DNA of 64,000 bases from Lapidilactobacillus gannanensis (lineage in GTDB: Bacteria; Bacillota; Bacilli; Lactobacillales; Lactobacillaceae): NCBI RefSeq assembly GCF_003946675.1, contig NZ_RHOT01000008.1:1-64000 (forward strand). Reading direction: 5' to 3'. Shown in pieces: positions 9,487-17,460 of the stretch (positions within the stretch are counted from its first letter, which is position 1; the number at the start of each line of letters is the position of its first letter). A program made the translations under genes and the position numbers. The notes under the pieces were generated by a model, which was not told the DNA's origin, did no database searches, and saw only the letters and a program-made list of their open reading frames with translations.

Positions 9487-10572
9487 TTGAAACGTTACCT
9501 CATCCTTGAAGATGGCACTGTTTTCCCAGGCAATGCTTTTGGCGCGCGAATCAACACTACTGGTGAACTTGCATTATACACAGGGGCTACTGGCTATCAA
9601 GAAACGATTACCAACGACAATTATGCTGGCCAAATCGTGGCCTTTACCTACCCACAACAGGGTGCCACTGGGATTAACCGTGATGATTACGAAGCCATTC
9701 AGCCAACAATAAAGGGGATGGTCATTGGTGAAAATTATCAACTCCCGAGTCATTGGCAAGCGCAAATGACCCTAGATCTGTTCTTGCAAGCACAGCGAAT
9801 TCCTGGGTTAATGAATGTGGATACCCGGCGTTTGGCTCGTCATTTGGCAAAGTACGGTAATATGAAGGCCAGTTTTATGGATACCCATGATGCCCATGCT
9901 CATGACCAGATCAAGGCGCTCGTAATTGCTAATAATCAAGTCAGCCAAGTATCGACTAAACAGCCATTTCCCAGCCCCAATATTGGTAAAAATGTTGTCG
10001 TCATTGACTTAGGCCTTAAAAACACCGTCTTACGTGAACTTTCAAAACGTCAATGTAATGTGACTGTTTTACCCTTTGACGCCGATAGCGACATGATCAA
10101 CACCATTGCACCAGATGGCATTTTAGTTAGCAACGGTCCCGGAAAACCGGAAGCTTTAACCAAGACAATTGCAACTTTAAAGGCTGTTCAAGAACGCTAT
10201 CCGATTTTTGGGATTGGCTTGGGATTTGCTGTCATGGCATTGGTTAATGATGTGCCAGTTTTACCACGACCAGTCAGTCAGCATCGCATTAATTTGGCCG
10301 TCCGCGAGAAAATCACTCAAAACACTAATTTTGCTGCTCAAAATAGTAGCTTTTATTTGCCAGAATTACCAGCGAATTCTGATTTATTCGTGACTCATGT
10401 GGCCGTTAATCATCAAGAAGTTTTAGGTTACCGACACCGGTATTTTCCTAACTTTGCGATTAATTTTGATCCAGAAGCAGCTGCTGGACCTTGGGACACG
10501 TTACACTTTTTTGATGATTTTATTGATTTAATGGATGCAAATATTAGTCGAAAGCAGAGGCTAGAATCATGA
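9487..10572 (+). CDS. carA: Carbamoyl-phosphate synthase small-subunit homologue with dead glutaminase site
   Basis: The protein aligns end to end with CarA/PyrAA: an N-terminal domain (LEDGTVF, TGATGYQE, AGQIVAFTYP, GINRDDYE) and a class I glutamine amidotransferase domain (SNGPG). In active CarA the nucleophile lies in GICLGHQ; here the segment is GIGLGFAV, with Gly244 in place of Cys. The catalytic His of YHPEA is Asp328 (FDPEA), though Glu330 remains, and the GHRGANHPV block is absent. It should not hydrolyse glutamine. The reading frame is uninterrupted at normal length (361). The start is TTG with AAGGT upstream, and the end overlaps carB as ATGA. Confidence 0.88.
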   Translation: MKRYLILEDGTVFPGNAFGARINTTGELALYTGATGYQETITNDNYAGQIVAFTYPQQGATGINRDDYEAIQPTIKGMVIGENYQLPSHWQAQMTLDLFLQAQRIPGLMNVDTRRLARHLAKYGNMKASFMDTHDAHAHDQIKALVIANNQVSQVSTKQPFPSPNIGKNVVVIDLGLKNTVLRELSKRQCNVTVLPFDADSDMINTIAPDGILVSNGPGKPEALTKTIATLKAVQERYPIFGIGLGFAVMALVNDVPVLPRPVSQHRINLAVREKITQNTNFAAQNSSFYLPELPANSDLFVTHVAVNHQEVLGYRHRYFPNFAINFDPEAAAGPWDTLHFFDDFIDLMDANISRKQRLES

Positions 10573-13500
10573 GTAAACGAACTGATTTAAATAAAATTCT
10601 AGTCATTGGTTCCGGACCATATGTCGTCGGGCAATCCACTGAATTTGATTATTTAGGCACGGAAACTGTCGTTACCTTAGCACAGGCAGGCTATCATGTG
10701 ATTCTCGTTAATTCCAATCCGGCAACTAATATGACTGATCGTTATCCCAATGTTAGCGTTTATTTAGAGCCAATTACATTGAAGTTTTTGACAGAAATCA
10801 TTCGTAAAGAACTGCCTGATGCAATTCTGGCTAACGTTGGTGGACAAACAACAATTAATCTAGTACTGCAATTACGACAATCAGGATTATTAGATCAGCT
10901 TAATATTCAAACAATTGGCACCGACTTAACTCATGAAAATCCTGCAACTGATGTGGATCAATTTCAAGCGTTAATGGAGCAGTTAAATTTACCACTGTTA
11001 AGTTCACTTTTTATTGACCAACTTGACCAGATTCCCCAAGCAATCGATCGTTTGGGATGGCCAATTATGGTACGACCAGTTAATTCAATTGGTGGCACTG
11101 GCGGTGGCCTCGCCGAAAACCAGACACAATTGGAAAAAGTGTTTGGTCAGGCAACAGCAATTTCTCCATTCCATCAAGTCGCATTAAGTCAAAGTGTCCT
11201 TGGGGCTAAAGAGATTGAATTCGAAGTTTTACGAGATCATGCAGATCAGGTTGCTGCCATTTTTAACTGTGAACAACTTAATCAGGTCGGCATTCATTCT
11301 GGTGATTCGATTGCGTTAGCGCCCATCCAAACTTTAACTGATCGACAGGTTGAAGCCTTGCGGGCAATGGCAATTACAATTACCCGGCAATTACAAGTTG
11401 TCGGTTCTTGCAACATTCAATTTGCAGTGGATACTAAAACCGATCAAGTTTGGATTTTAAAAGCGACCGCACGCTTAGGTCGAACGAGTGCCTTTGCTGC
11501 CAAAGCCTTAGGTTATCCCATTGCTAAAGTGACCGCCTTATTAGCAGTGGGGCTACGTCTGGACGAAATCGCCCATCCCTATGAGTCTGGGAGTACTGCC
11601 TTAGTCGAGCCAGCGTTTGATTATTTAGTTTGCAAATTCCCTGGCTGGTCGTTTGACCGTGTTTCAGGTGCTGATCGGACTTTAGGCGCTGAAATGAAGG
11701 CTACTGGTGAAGTGATGGTCTTCGATCGTAATGTTGAGGCTGCTATTCTAAAAGGGGTCCGTTCTTACAATTTACGAGTTGATCATCTTTGGAAAGCTGA
11801 AATTGCCGCATTAGATGACGATCAATTAACAGCCTATTTAATTCATCCCACTGATGAAGAAATATTTTGTTTAGCAGAAGCATTGCGACGCGGCTATTCG
11901 GTAACTGATTTAAGTCATATTTCCAAAATCGACGCCTTCTTTATTCAAAAAATTCAAAATATCGTTCAATTGGAACAAGAACTAGTGGCTCATAAAGCCG
12001 ATATTGAAACTTTGCGGCGAGCAAAATACTATGGCTTTTCTGACTTAGAAATTAGTCGGCTCTGGGAGATCACAACAGATCAATTACGAATTTTTCGCAA
12101 GGAAGCCGATATTGAACCAGGTTTCCAAGAAATCAACAGTTTGGCCAGCAATCCCTTAGTCCATTCAAATCAATTCTTTATTACCTACGCCACTGAAAAT
12201 GAGATTTCTGAGCAGGCTCATAAAGAGAAAGTCTTCGTTATTGGTGCCGGTCCTACGAAAGTTGGTCAGGGGAGTGAGGTTGATTATGAAACGGTCCATG
12301 GCTTAGAAGAATTACGACGGCTGGGGTATGAAACAATTCTACTCAATAATAATCCCGATGCATATTCAACCAGTGTACAACTCGCTGATCATTTGTATTA
12401 CGCGCCAATCAACGCTGAAGCTGTTTTGAATATTGCTAACGTTGAACGGCCAACTTATGTCATCACACAACTAGGCGGTAAGTCGGCCAGTAAACTGACC
12501 GCCGCTTTGGCAGACGCTGGCTTACAAATTCTTGGTGCGACTGGCGCAGCCTTAGATCAGGTTCATCAACCTGAGAAAATGCAACGATTATTAGCTGACT
12601 TACATTTATTGGGACCTAGAATTCGTCAGATCACGGAACCTTTAGCTGACGCCACTAGCCAGGAATGGGCCCGTCAATTGCCATATCCAATTCTAATCCA
12701 TCCCAATCCTGAACATCGTTTCTCACCAACAGAAATTCTTAAAAGTGAGACAGATTTACAGCATTATCTGGCTCGCTTTAAGCGTGATTTGGCAAATTAT
12801 CCCTTTACGATCCGAGAATTTTTAAGTGGCGATAAATATGAAGTTGACGGCATTTATGACGGCGAGCAAGTTTTGATTACTGGTATCATGGAGCATTTAG
12901 AGCATTCTAGTTTGCATTCTGGGGATGCCATGACAATTAGCCCCGCTCGTAATTTAAGTGACGCCATCTTATCCCAGATCAAACAAGTCTTTTTGCAATT
13001 TGGCCAGCAATTGCAAATGCGCGGTTTCATGAATATTCGTTTCTTAGTTAAGGATGAGTTATTATACGTCTTGGCCGTTGATTTAAAGGGCAGTCGTAAT
13101 CTTGCCTTTATTAATAAAATGACCAAAGAATCGATTATTGCACTAGGGGTTAAGGTGCTGATGGGTAGTCGCTTAGTTGATTTAGGCTATCAAGATAACC
13201 AAGTACTGACCACAGCTAATGTCCATGTTCGTATTCCAGTTTATTCATTCACCAAAATCAACCAGCGGCAAAAATTAGCCAAGGCTCAAATGAAAACAAC
13301 TGGTGAAGCGATTGGCTCTGATCTCACTTTTGAAAAGGCACTCTATAAGGCATTAGAAGCTGCGCGACAGCCATTACCAGCTTATGGGCGAATTTTATTC
13401 TCAATTGCTTCGCACGATTTAAACCGCGGTTTGGAAATTGCTCAACGTTTTAAACGTCTTGGTTACCAAATCGTTGCCACTGCCCACACCGCGACTAAAT

Positions 13501-13757
13501 TTCAACGTTCTGGGTTAGCAACTGATTTCGTTCACGATATTGGTCAACGCCAACCAGATATTGCAGCAGAAATCAGTCAAGGCAATATTCAAATGGTGAT
13601 CAATACCACCGAGTGGCGGGGCCCAGTGAGTATGTCAGGCGCTTTGTTGCGAGAATTATCGGTAATGCATAATGTCCCCTTGATCACCACTTTAGATGAG
13701 GCGGAAGCAATCTTAACGGTTTTAGAATCACGGGCATTTGCAATCGAACCCTTATAA
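10569..13757 (+). CDS. carB: Carbamoyl-phosphate synthase large-subunit homologue with degenerate ATP-grasp sites
   Basis: At 1,062 residues this matches PyrAB/CarB over its whole length: carboxyphosphate half (1-400), oligomerisation region, carbamoyl-phosphate half (550-935) and C-terminal allosteric MGS-like domain. Key metal-binding residues are changed. The first-half motif normally EVNPR or EMNPR reads KATAR (Lys298, Thr300). The second-half EVNPR reads AVDLK (Ala836, Asp838), and its metal-ligand Gln is Arg824. The second-half RPSYVLGGR loop reads HPNPEHRFS. ATP-dependent chemistry in both halves is therefore doubtful. No frameshift or stop is present. It follows carA with a four-base overlap and ends at a strong terminator. 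Confidence 0.88.
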   Translation: MSKRTDLNKILVIGSGPYVVGQSTEFDYLGTETVVTLAQAGYHVILVNSNPATNMTDRYPNVSVYLEPITLKFLTEIIRKELPDAILANVGGQTTINLVLQLRQSGLLDQLNIQTIGTDLTHENPATDVDQFQALMEQLNLPLLSSLFIDQLDQIPQAIDRLGWPIMVRPVNSIGGTGGGLAENQTQLEKVFGQATAISPFHQVALSQSVLGAKEIEFEVLRDHADQVAAIFNCEQLNQVGIHSGDSIALAPIQTLTDRQVEALRAMAITITRQLQVVGSCNIQFAVDTKTDQVWILKATARLGRTSAFAAKALGYPIAKVTALLAVGLRLDEIAHPYESGSTALVEPAFDYLVCKFPGWSFDRVSGADRTLGAEMKATGEVMVFDRNVEAAILKGVRSYNLRVDHLWKAEIAALDDDQLTAYLIHPTDEEIFCLAEALRRGYSVTDLSHISKIDAFFIQKIQNIVQLEQELVAHKADIETLRRAKYYGFSDLEISRLWEITTDQLRIFRKEADIEPGFQEINSLASNPLVHSNQFFITYATENEISEQAHKEKVFVIGAGPTKVGQGSEVDYETVHGLEELRRLGYETILLNNNPDAYSTSVQLADHLYYAPINAEAVLNIANVERPTYVITQLGGKSASKLTAALADAGLQILGATGAALDQVHQPEKMQRLLADLHLLGPRIRQITEPLADATSQEWARQLPYPILIHPNPEHRFSPTEILKSETDLQHYLARFKRDLANYPFTIREFLSGDKYEVDGIYDGEQVLITGIMEHLEHSSLHSGDAMTISPARNLSDAILSQIKQVFLQFGQQLQMRGFMNIRFLVKDELLYVLAVDLKGSRNLAFINKMTKESIIALGVKVLMGSRLVDLGYQDNQVLTTANVHVRIPVYSFTKINQRQKLAKAQMKTTGEAIGSDLTFEKALYKALEAARQPLPAYGRILFSIASHDLNRGLEIAQRFKRLGYQIVATAHTATKFQRSGLATDFVHDIGQRQPDIAAEISQGNIQMVINTTEWRGPVSMSGALLRELSVMHNVPLITTLDEAEAILTVLESRAFAIEPL

Positions 13758-13810
13758 TCTGACTATTACACCTTGATTCAAGTTAACTGTTAAATTGAAC
13801 AACAAAAAAG

Positions 13811-13857
13811 GCCTGTGCCACAATCCTTGATTTATCTAGCGGGATTGTGGCACAGGC
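13811..13857. terminator. Bidirectional terminator between carB and rqcH
   Basis: A perfect 16-bp stem (GCCTGTGCCACAATCC and its complement) with a 15-base loop has A-runs on its left and T-runs on its right. It serves the converging carB and rqcH transcripts. No gene was found in the remaining bases up to 14004. Confidence 0.85.
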
Positions 13858-14004
13858 TTTGTCGTTGCTAAAAACCGATTTTGAAACAGTTGCAGTCATT
13901 TTACTGGTTCATTTAACTTGATGCGACATAATTCGTGTTAAGACACCAATTATTTTGATTATTGCCAGCGTCATCATTAAAGGTATCTAAAGTCTAGTAA
14001 GAAT

Positions 14005-15726
14005 TTATTTTTTTTGGCGTAATTGGACTACTAAATCTTGAGTTGGTGTCACATAAATCGTCTGTTGCCCAGTATAAATAACGAAACCAGGTTTGGCCCC
14101 ATTAGGTTTATGAATAGCTTTTACTTGAACATAGTCAACTGGCACCTGACTGGATTGACGTGCCTTGGAGAAATAAGCCGCCAGCATCGCCGCCTCTTTA
14201 ATTGTTTCCGGAGTCGGGTGATCACTTTGAATAATCACATGTGAACCAGGCATGTTTTTAGTATGCAGCCAAATATCTGTCTTGCGAGCCTTCTTCAGCG
14301 TTAATTGATCATTTTGTAAATTATTCTTCCCAACTAAAATTGAAGTCCCATCACTGGCATAAAATTGTTCAGCAGGATTAATTTTAACGCGCAGTTTTTT
14401 CCGCTTTTGCGTCCGTCGCAATACACCTTGTTGTTCTAATTCAACCCGAATATCTTCAATATCCTTAGGCTCGCCAACCTCAACCTGAGCCTGAACGCCT
14501 AAAAGGTAATCCAACTCGGCTTGCGTTTCCTCAATCTGTTCTTGAACCACGGTTAAAGCAGTCTTGGCTTTGTTATAGCGCGTGAAATATTTCTGGGCAT
14601 TTTTAGCCGGTGTTAAATCAGGGGCTAAAGTAATTGTTAGTGGCTTTTCGTCATCGTAGAAGTTGGGCAAGGTTACTTCAGTACCATGTTCAGGTAATTG
14701 ATGCAAATAAGTGGTCAAGATTTCACCTTTAATTCGATCTTCATCGGCATTATGAGCACGATCAATGGTTTTTGCCAGTTTCTTCAGTTTATTCTCATTA
14801 CGCTTGATCACATTATTTAACCGTTGCAGCATCGCGCTAGCCAATTGATGTTTGCGGTCTGATTCCGCTTTAGTGCCATAGAAGGAATCTAACATCGCAC
14901 TTAAACTGTCAAAACCAGTTTGTTGATCAGTCAGACTTTGATAGGGAATCGCACTAAATTGCAGTTGTCCTTTTTCGTTTTTGCCAATCGTCGGTTGTAA
15001 TTGCGCAAATTCAGCCCAAAAGGATGTCACAATTTCTTTCAGTTCCACGACACTAGTTACCCGTTGTAAACGTGTCGCTAGTTCTTGAGCTGTATCTTTA
15101 CCTAAACCCTGATAAGCTTGCTGCAAAACTGTCACCGGTCGATTTTTCAAATCTCTTAGTTTTAGCAGCAACTGTTCCCAATCAGCAGTTGTCAGTTCGT
15201 GACTGAAAGGCTGCCAACCTGTTTGCTGTTCTGGTTGCACATATTGAGCCCCGGGCATTAATAACCGATAACGATTTTGATCGGGGGAAACATGCTTAAT
15301 AAGATCAAGAATTTTATTAGTGGCAGTATCAACCAAGATCACATTACTATGGCGACCCATAATTTCCACAATTAATTGTAAATTCTCTTGATCACCCAAT
15401 TCATCACGCGAGCGAATTTGTAGTGTCAAGATGCGATCATTAGCTACCTGCGTCAAACTAACCAAGCTGGCATTTTCTAAATACTTCCGTAAGGTCATCA
15501 CAAAAGTTGGCGCTGTTTTAGGATTAGCGTAGGGAATCGTCGTAATTTGTGCCCGTGCTAACTGTGGATTAGCGGATAAGAGCAGCGGGTAATTATGGCG
15601 GTGACTCCGAATTACTAACACAACCTCGTGAGGGTAGGGTTGCTGCACCTTAACAATTTTACCGCCCTCAAGTTGGGCTTTTAATTCGGCAGTCATGCCA
15701 TGGAGAAAGACACCATCAAATGACAT
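14005..15726 (-). CDS. rqcH: Rqc2 homologue RqcH (NFACT family, FbpA-like)
   Basis: RqcH binds obstructed 50S subunits carrying peptidyl-tRNA and recruits tRNA-Ala to add C-terminal alanine tails that mark stalled peptides for degradation. The NFACT-N domain begins MSFDGVFLHG. Coiled-coil regions occupy about 280-430, and the NFACT-R domain (VGKNNLQND, DIWLHTKNMPGSHVII) lies at the C-terminus. The older annotation is fibronectin-binding protein. The ATG at 15726 is chosen because AAAGGA lies nine bases before it, whereas the upstream in-frame ATG abuts that site. Confidence 0.93.
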   Translation of the reverse strand: MSFDGVFLHGMTAELKAQLEGGKIVKVQQPYPHEVVLVIRSHRHNYPLLLSANPQLARAQITTIPYANPKTAPTFVMTLRKYLENASLVSLTQVANDRILTLQIRSRDELGDQENLQLIVEIMGRHSNVILVDTATNKILDLIKHVSPDQNRYRLLMPGAQYVQPEQQTGWQPFSHELTTADWEQLLLKLRDLKNRPVTVLQQAYQGLGKDTAQELATRLQRVTSVVELKEIVTSFWAEFAQLQPTIGKNEKGQLQFSAIPYQSLTDQQTGFDSLSAMLDSFYGTKAESDRKHQLASAMLQRLNNVIKRNENKLKKLAKTIDRAHNADEDRIKGEILTTYLHQLPEHGTEVTLPNFYDDEKPLTITLAPDLTPAKNAQKYFTRYNKAKTALTVVQEQIEETQAELDYLLGVQAQVEVGEPKDIEDIRVELEQQGVLRRTQKRKKLRVKINPAEQFYASDGTSILVGKNNLQNDQLTLKKARKTDIWLHTKNMPGSHVIIQSDHPTPETIKEAAMLAAYFSKARQSSQVPVDYVQVKAIHKPNGAKPGFVIYTGQQTIYVTPTQDLVVQLRQKK

Positions 15727-15888
15727 TAAAATCATCCTTTCAGAAATAAATAACGTTAAATTTATTTTTTTAAACCAGCAAAAACTTAGTTATTGGTTAT
15801 CATTGTAAGTTACATCAGAACTATTGTATAATACATGCATTGCAAGAAATCCTAATCAATCGCAGTTTGCGAGAAAGTGAGGCTAATC

Positions 15889-16323
15889 ATGCTTGATTTT
15901 ACAGCGGTGACCTTAGAGTTTATTAAACAAATTCGTTTAATTGAACAAAAGCTGAGTCTCAGTAATCAATTGCCAGTTTCACAAATGCGTTTATTACTTA
16001 AGATGGACCAGACTGAAGTTAATTTACGTTTCTTAAATCAAGAACTGGCACTAGACCCGTCGACCTTAAGCCGACAGTTGGCCGGACTTACTCAAAAGGG
16101 CTATGTTCAAGCTGTCAGCAAAAGCGATAAACGGCAACGTGATTACGCTTTAACAGCTAGCGGCTGGGCCAAGCACCAAGACCTATTAAGTCAATTAGCA
16201 AGTTTAGAGCAAGCCTTAGTGGCCAATTGGGCACCCGAAGAAGTGCAATTGTTGACAACATTATTAAACCGTCTGACCACACGGACCCACAAATTAACAC
16301 TCATACCAGACAACAATTCATAA
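15889..16323 (+). CDS. MarR family transcriptional regulator
   Basis: This 144-residue winged-helix protein has the MarR layout: N-terminal dimer helix, helix-turn-helix at about 50-75 (LNQELALDPSTLSRQLAGL), wing with KSDKRQRDYALT, and a C-terminal dimerisation helix. The ATG at 15889 has GTGAGG upstream, so an in-frame GTG within that site is not the start. It is divergent from rqcH and lies upstream of a degV gene and oleate hydratase. A role in sensing fatty acids, as for FabT, is possible but inferred only from position. Confidence 0.85.
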   Translation: MLDFTAVTLEFIKQIRLIEQKLSLSNQLPVSQMRLLLKMDQTEVNLRFLNQELALDPSTLSRQLAGLTQKGYVQAVSKSDKRQRDYALTASGWAKHQDLLSQLASLEQALVANWAPEEVQLLTTLLNRLTTRTHKLTLIPDNNS

Positions 16324-16437
16324 AATAAAGTTAACCATTAATCGCGCCAGCGCCTAGACTACTTATTTTAACATAAATCAAAGTCTGGTACGACAACGGC
16401 TATTAAGCCAATTAACAACTGATCAGGGGGACTTATC

Positions 16438-17310
16438 TTGAAAATTGCAATTGTCACTGACAGCACGGCGTATTTATCTGCCGCTGAGTGTGCTAAGAAT
16501 CAGATTACGATTGTGCCAATGCCGGTGATCATGGCCGACCAAGTTTACCAAGAGGGTGTTGATTTGACAACTTCGGAATTTTATCGGCGGTTGCGAACTG
16601 AGACCACCTTACCAAGTACTTCCCAACCGGCGATTGGCGAGCTACTTAGATTATATGAAAATTTAGGTAACGCTGGCTATGACATTGTTCTCTCGATTCA
16701 TTTAGCCAGTACTTTATCAGGTTTTTATAATACGTTGAAATCGGCAGTCAATCAGGTTAAGAATACACGTGTTATTCCTTATGATTCTGGCATCACAGTT
16801 AAGCTCATGGGCTACATGGCGATTTATGCAGCTCGATTAGCCAAAGCTGGGTCTCCTATAAATGAAATTATTCAACGTTTAGACCAGCTAAAGCAACAAA
16901 TCAATGAAGTCTTTATTGTCAATGATTTAAAAAATCTAGTCCGCGGTGGGCGCTTATCTAATACATCTGCAGTGATTGGCACGATGCTGAAAGTAAAACC
17001 GCTGTTAACTTTCGACGATCAGAGCAACAAAATTGTCCTTTTTGAAAAAATTCGTTCCTTAAAGCGCGCTTATCGTCGTGCTGAAGAGATTTTTGCCACT
17101 GACTTTGTTCAAAGTGCCCAACCATTGCGTTTAATTATCATTCACGCCAATGATGAACCCGCAGCTTTAGCCTGGCAGGCAGAAATTCAAGCCAAGTATC
17201 CGCAATTGGTGACCGAAATTTCTTATTTTGGCCCCGTCATTGGGACTCACTTAGGTGAAAGTGCGATTGCCTTAGCTTGGTTACCCGATATTTATCAACT
17301 AAAAGACTAA
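16438..17310 (+). CDS. DegV family protein (FakB-like), next to oleate hydratase
   Basis: This 290-residue protein carries the family motifs VTDSTAYL, TSQPAIG and LVRGGRLSNTS, and a C-terminal PVIGTHLGESA. It should bind a fatty acid and present it to FakA. The start is TTG with AGGGGG eight bases upstream. Its position between marR and the oleate hydratase gene suggests that its ligand may be oleate or hydroxystearate, which is an inference. A terminator follows at 17343. Confidence 0.88.
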   Translation: MKIAIVTDSTAYLSAAECAKNQITIVPMPVIMADQVYQEGVDLTTSEFYRRLRTETTLPSTSQPAIGELLRLYENLGNAGYDIVLSIHLASTLSGFYNTLKSAVNQVKNTRVIPYDSGITVKLMGYMAIYAARLAKAGSPINEIIQRLDQLKQQINEVFIVNDLKNLVRGGRLSNTSAVIGTMLKVKPLLTFDDQSNKIVLFEKIRSLKRAYRRAEEIFATDFVQSAQPLRLIIIHANDEPAALAWQAEIQAKYPQLVTEISYFGPVIGTHLGESAIALAWLPDIYQLKD

Positions 17311-17342
17311 TCATTCAACAAAGAAAACGCTATTATTTTTTT

Positions 17343-17371
17343 GACACTTTTAAAAAAGTGTCCTTTTTTTT
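17343..17371 (+). terminator. Terminator after degV (16438-17310)
   Basis: GACACTTTT pairs with AAAGTGTC around a short A-rich loop and is followed by a run of eight T. Confidence 0.75.
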
Positions 17372-17393
17372 TACAATGAAAAGTGTTTGACTA

Positions 17394-17421
17394 TTGGTAT
17401 TCGCAACGAGGTGTTTATAAT
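17394..17421 (+). promoter_or_regulatory. Possible promoter of oleate hydratase
   Basis: A perfect -10 TATAAT (17416-17421) has TTGGTA 16 bases upstream, just after the degV terminator, so oleate hydratase is probably transcribed on its own. Confidence 0.45.
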
Positions 17422-17460
17422 GAAAGTTGTACAAGGTATTAGATAAGGAGTGATTCGGAT

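Noticed and set aside
17420..17446. Eight-codon open frame (MKVVQGIR) in the oleate hydratase leader with an AGGTG site
   Set aside because: It overlaps the probable -10 element TATAAT and is too short to distinguish from chance; no regulatory codons or alternative hairpins were seen.
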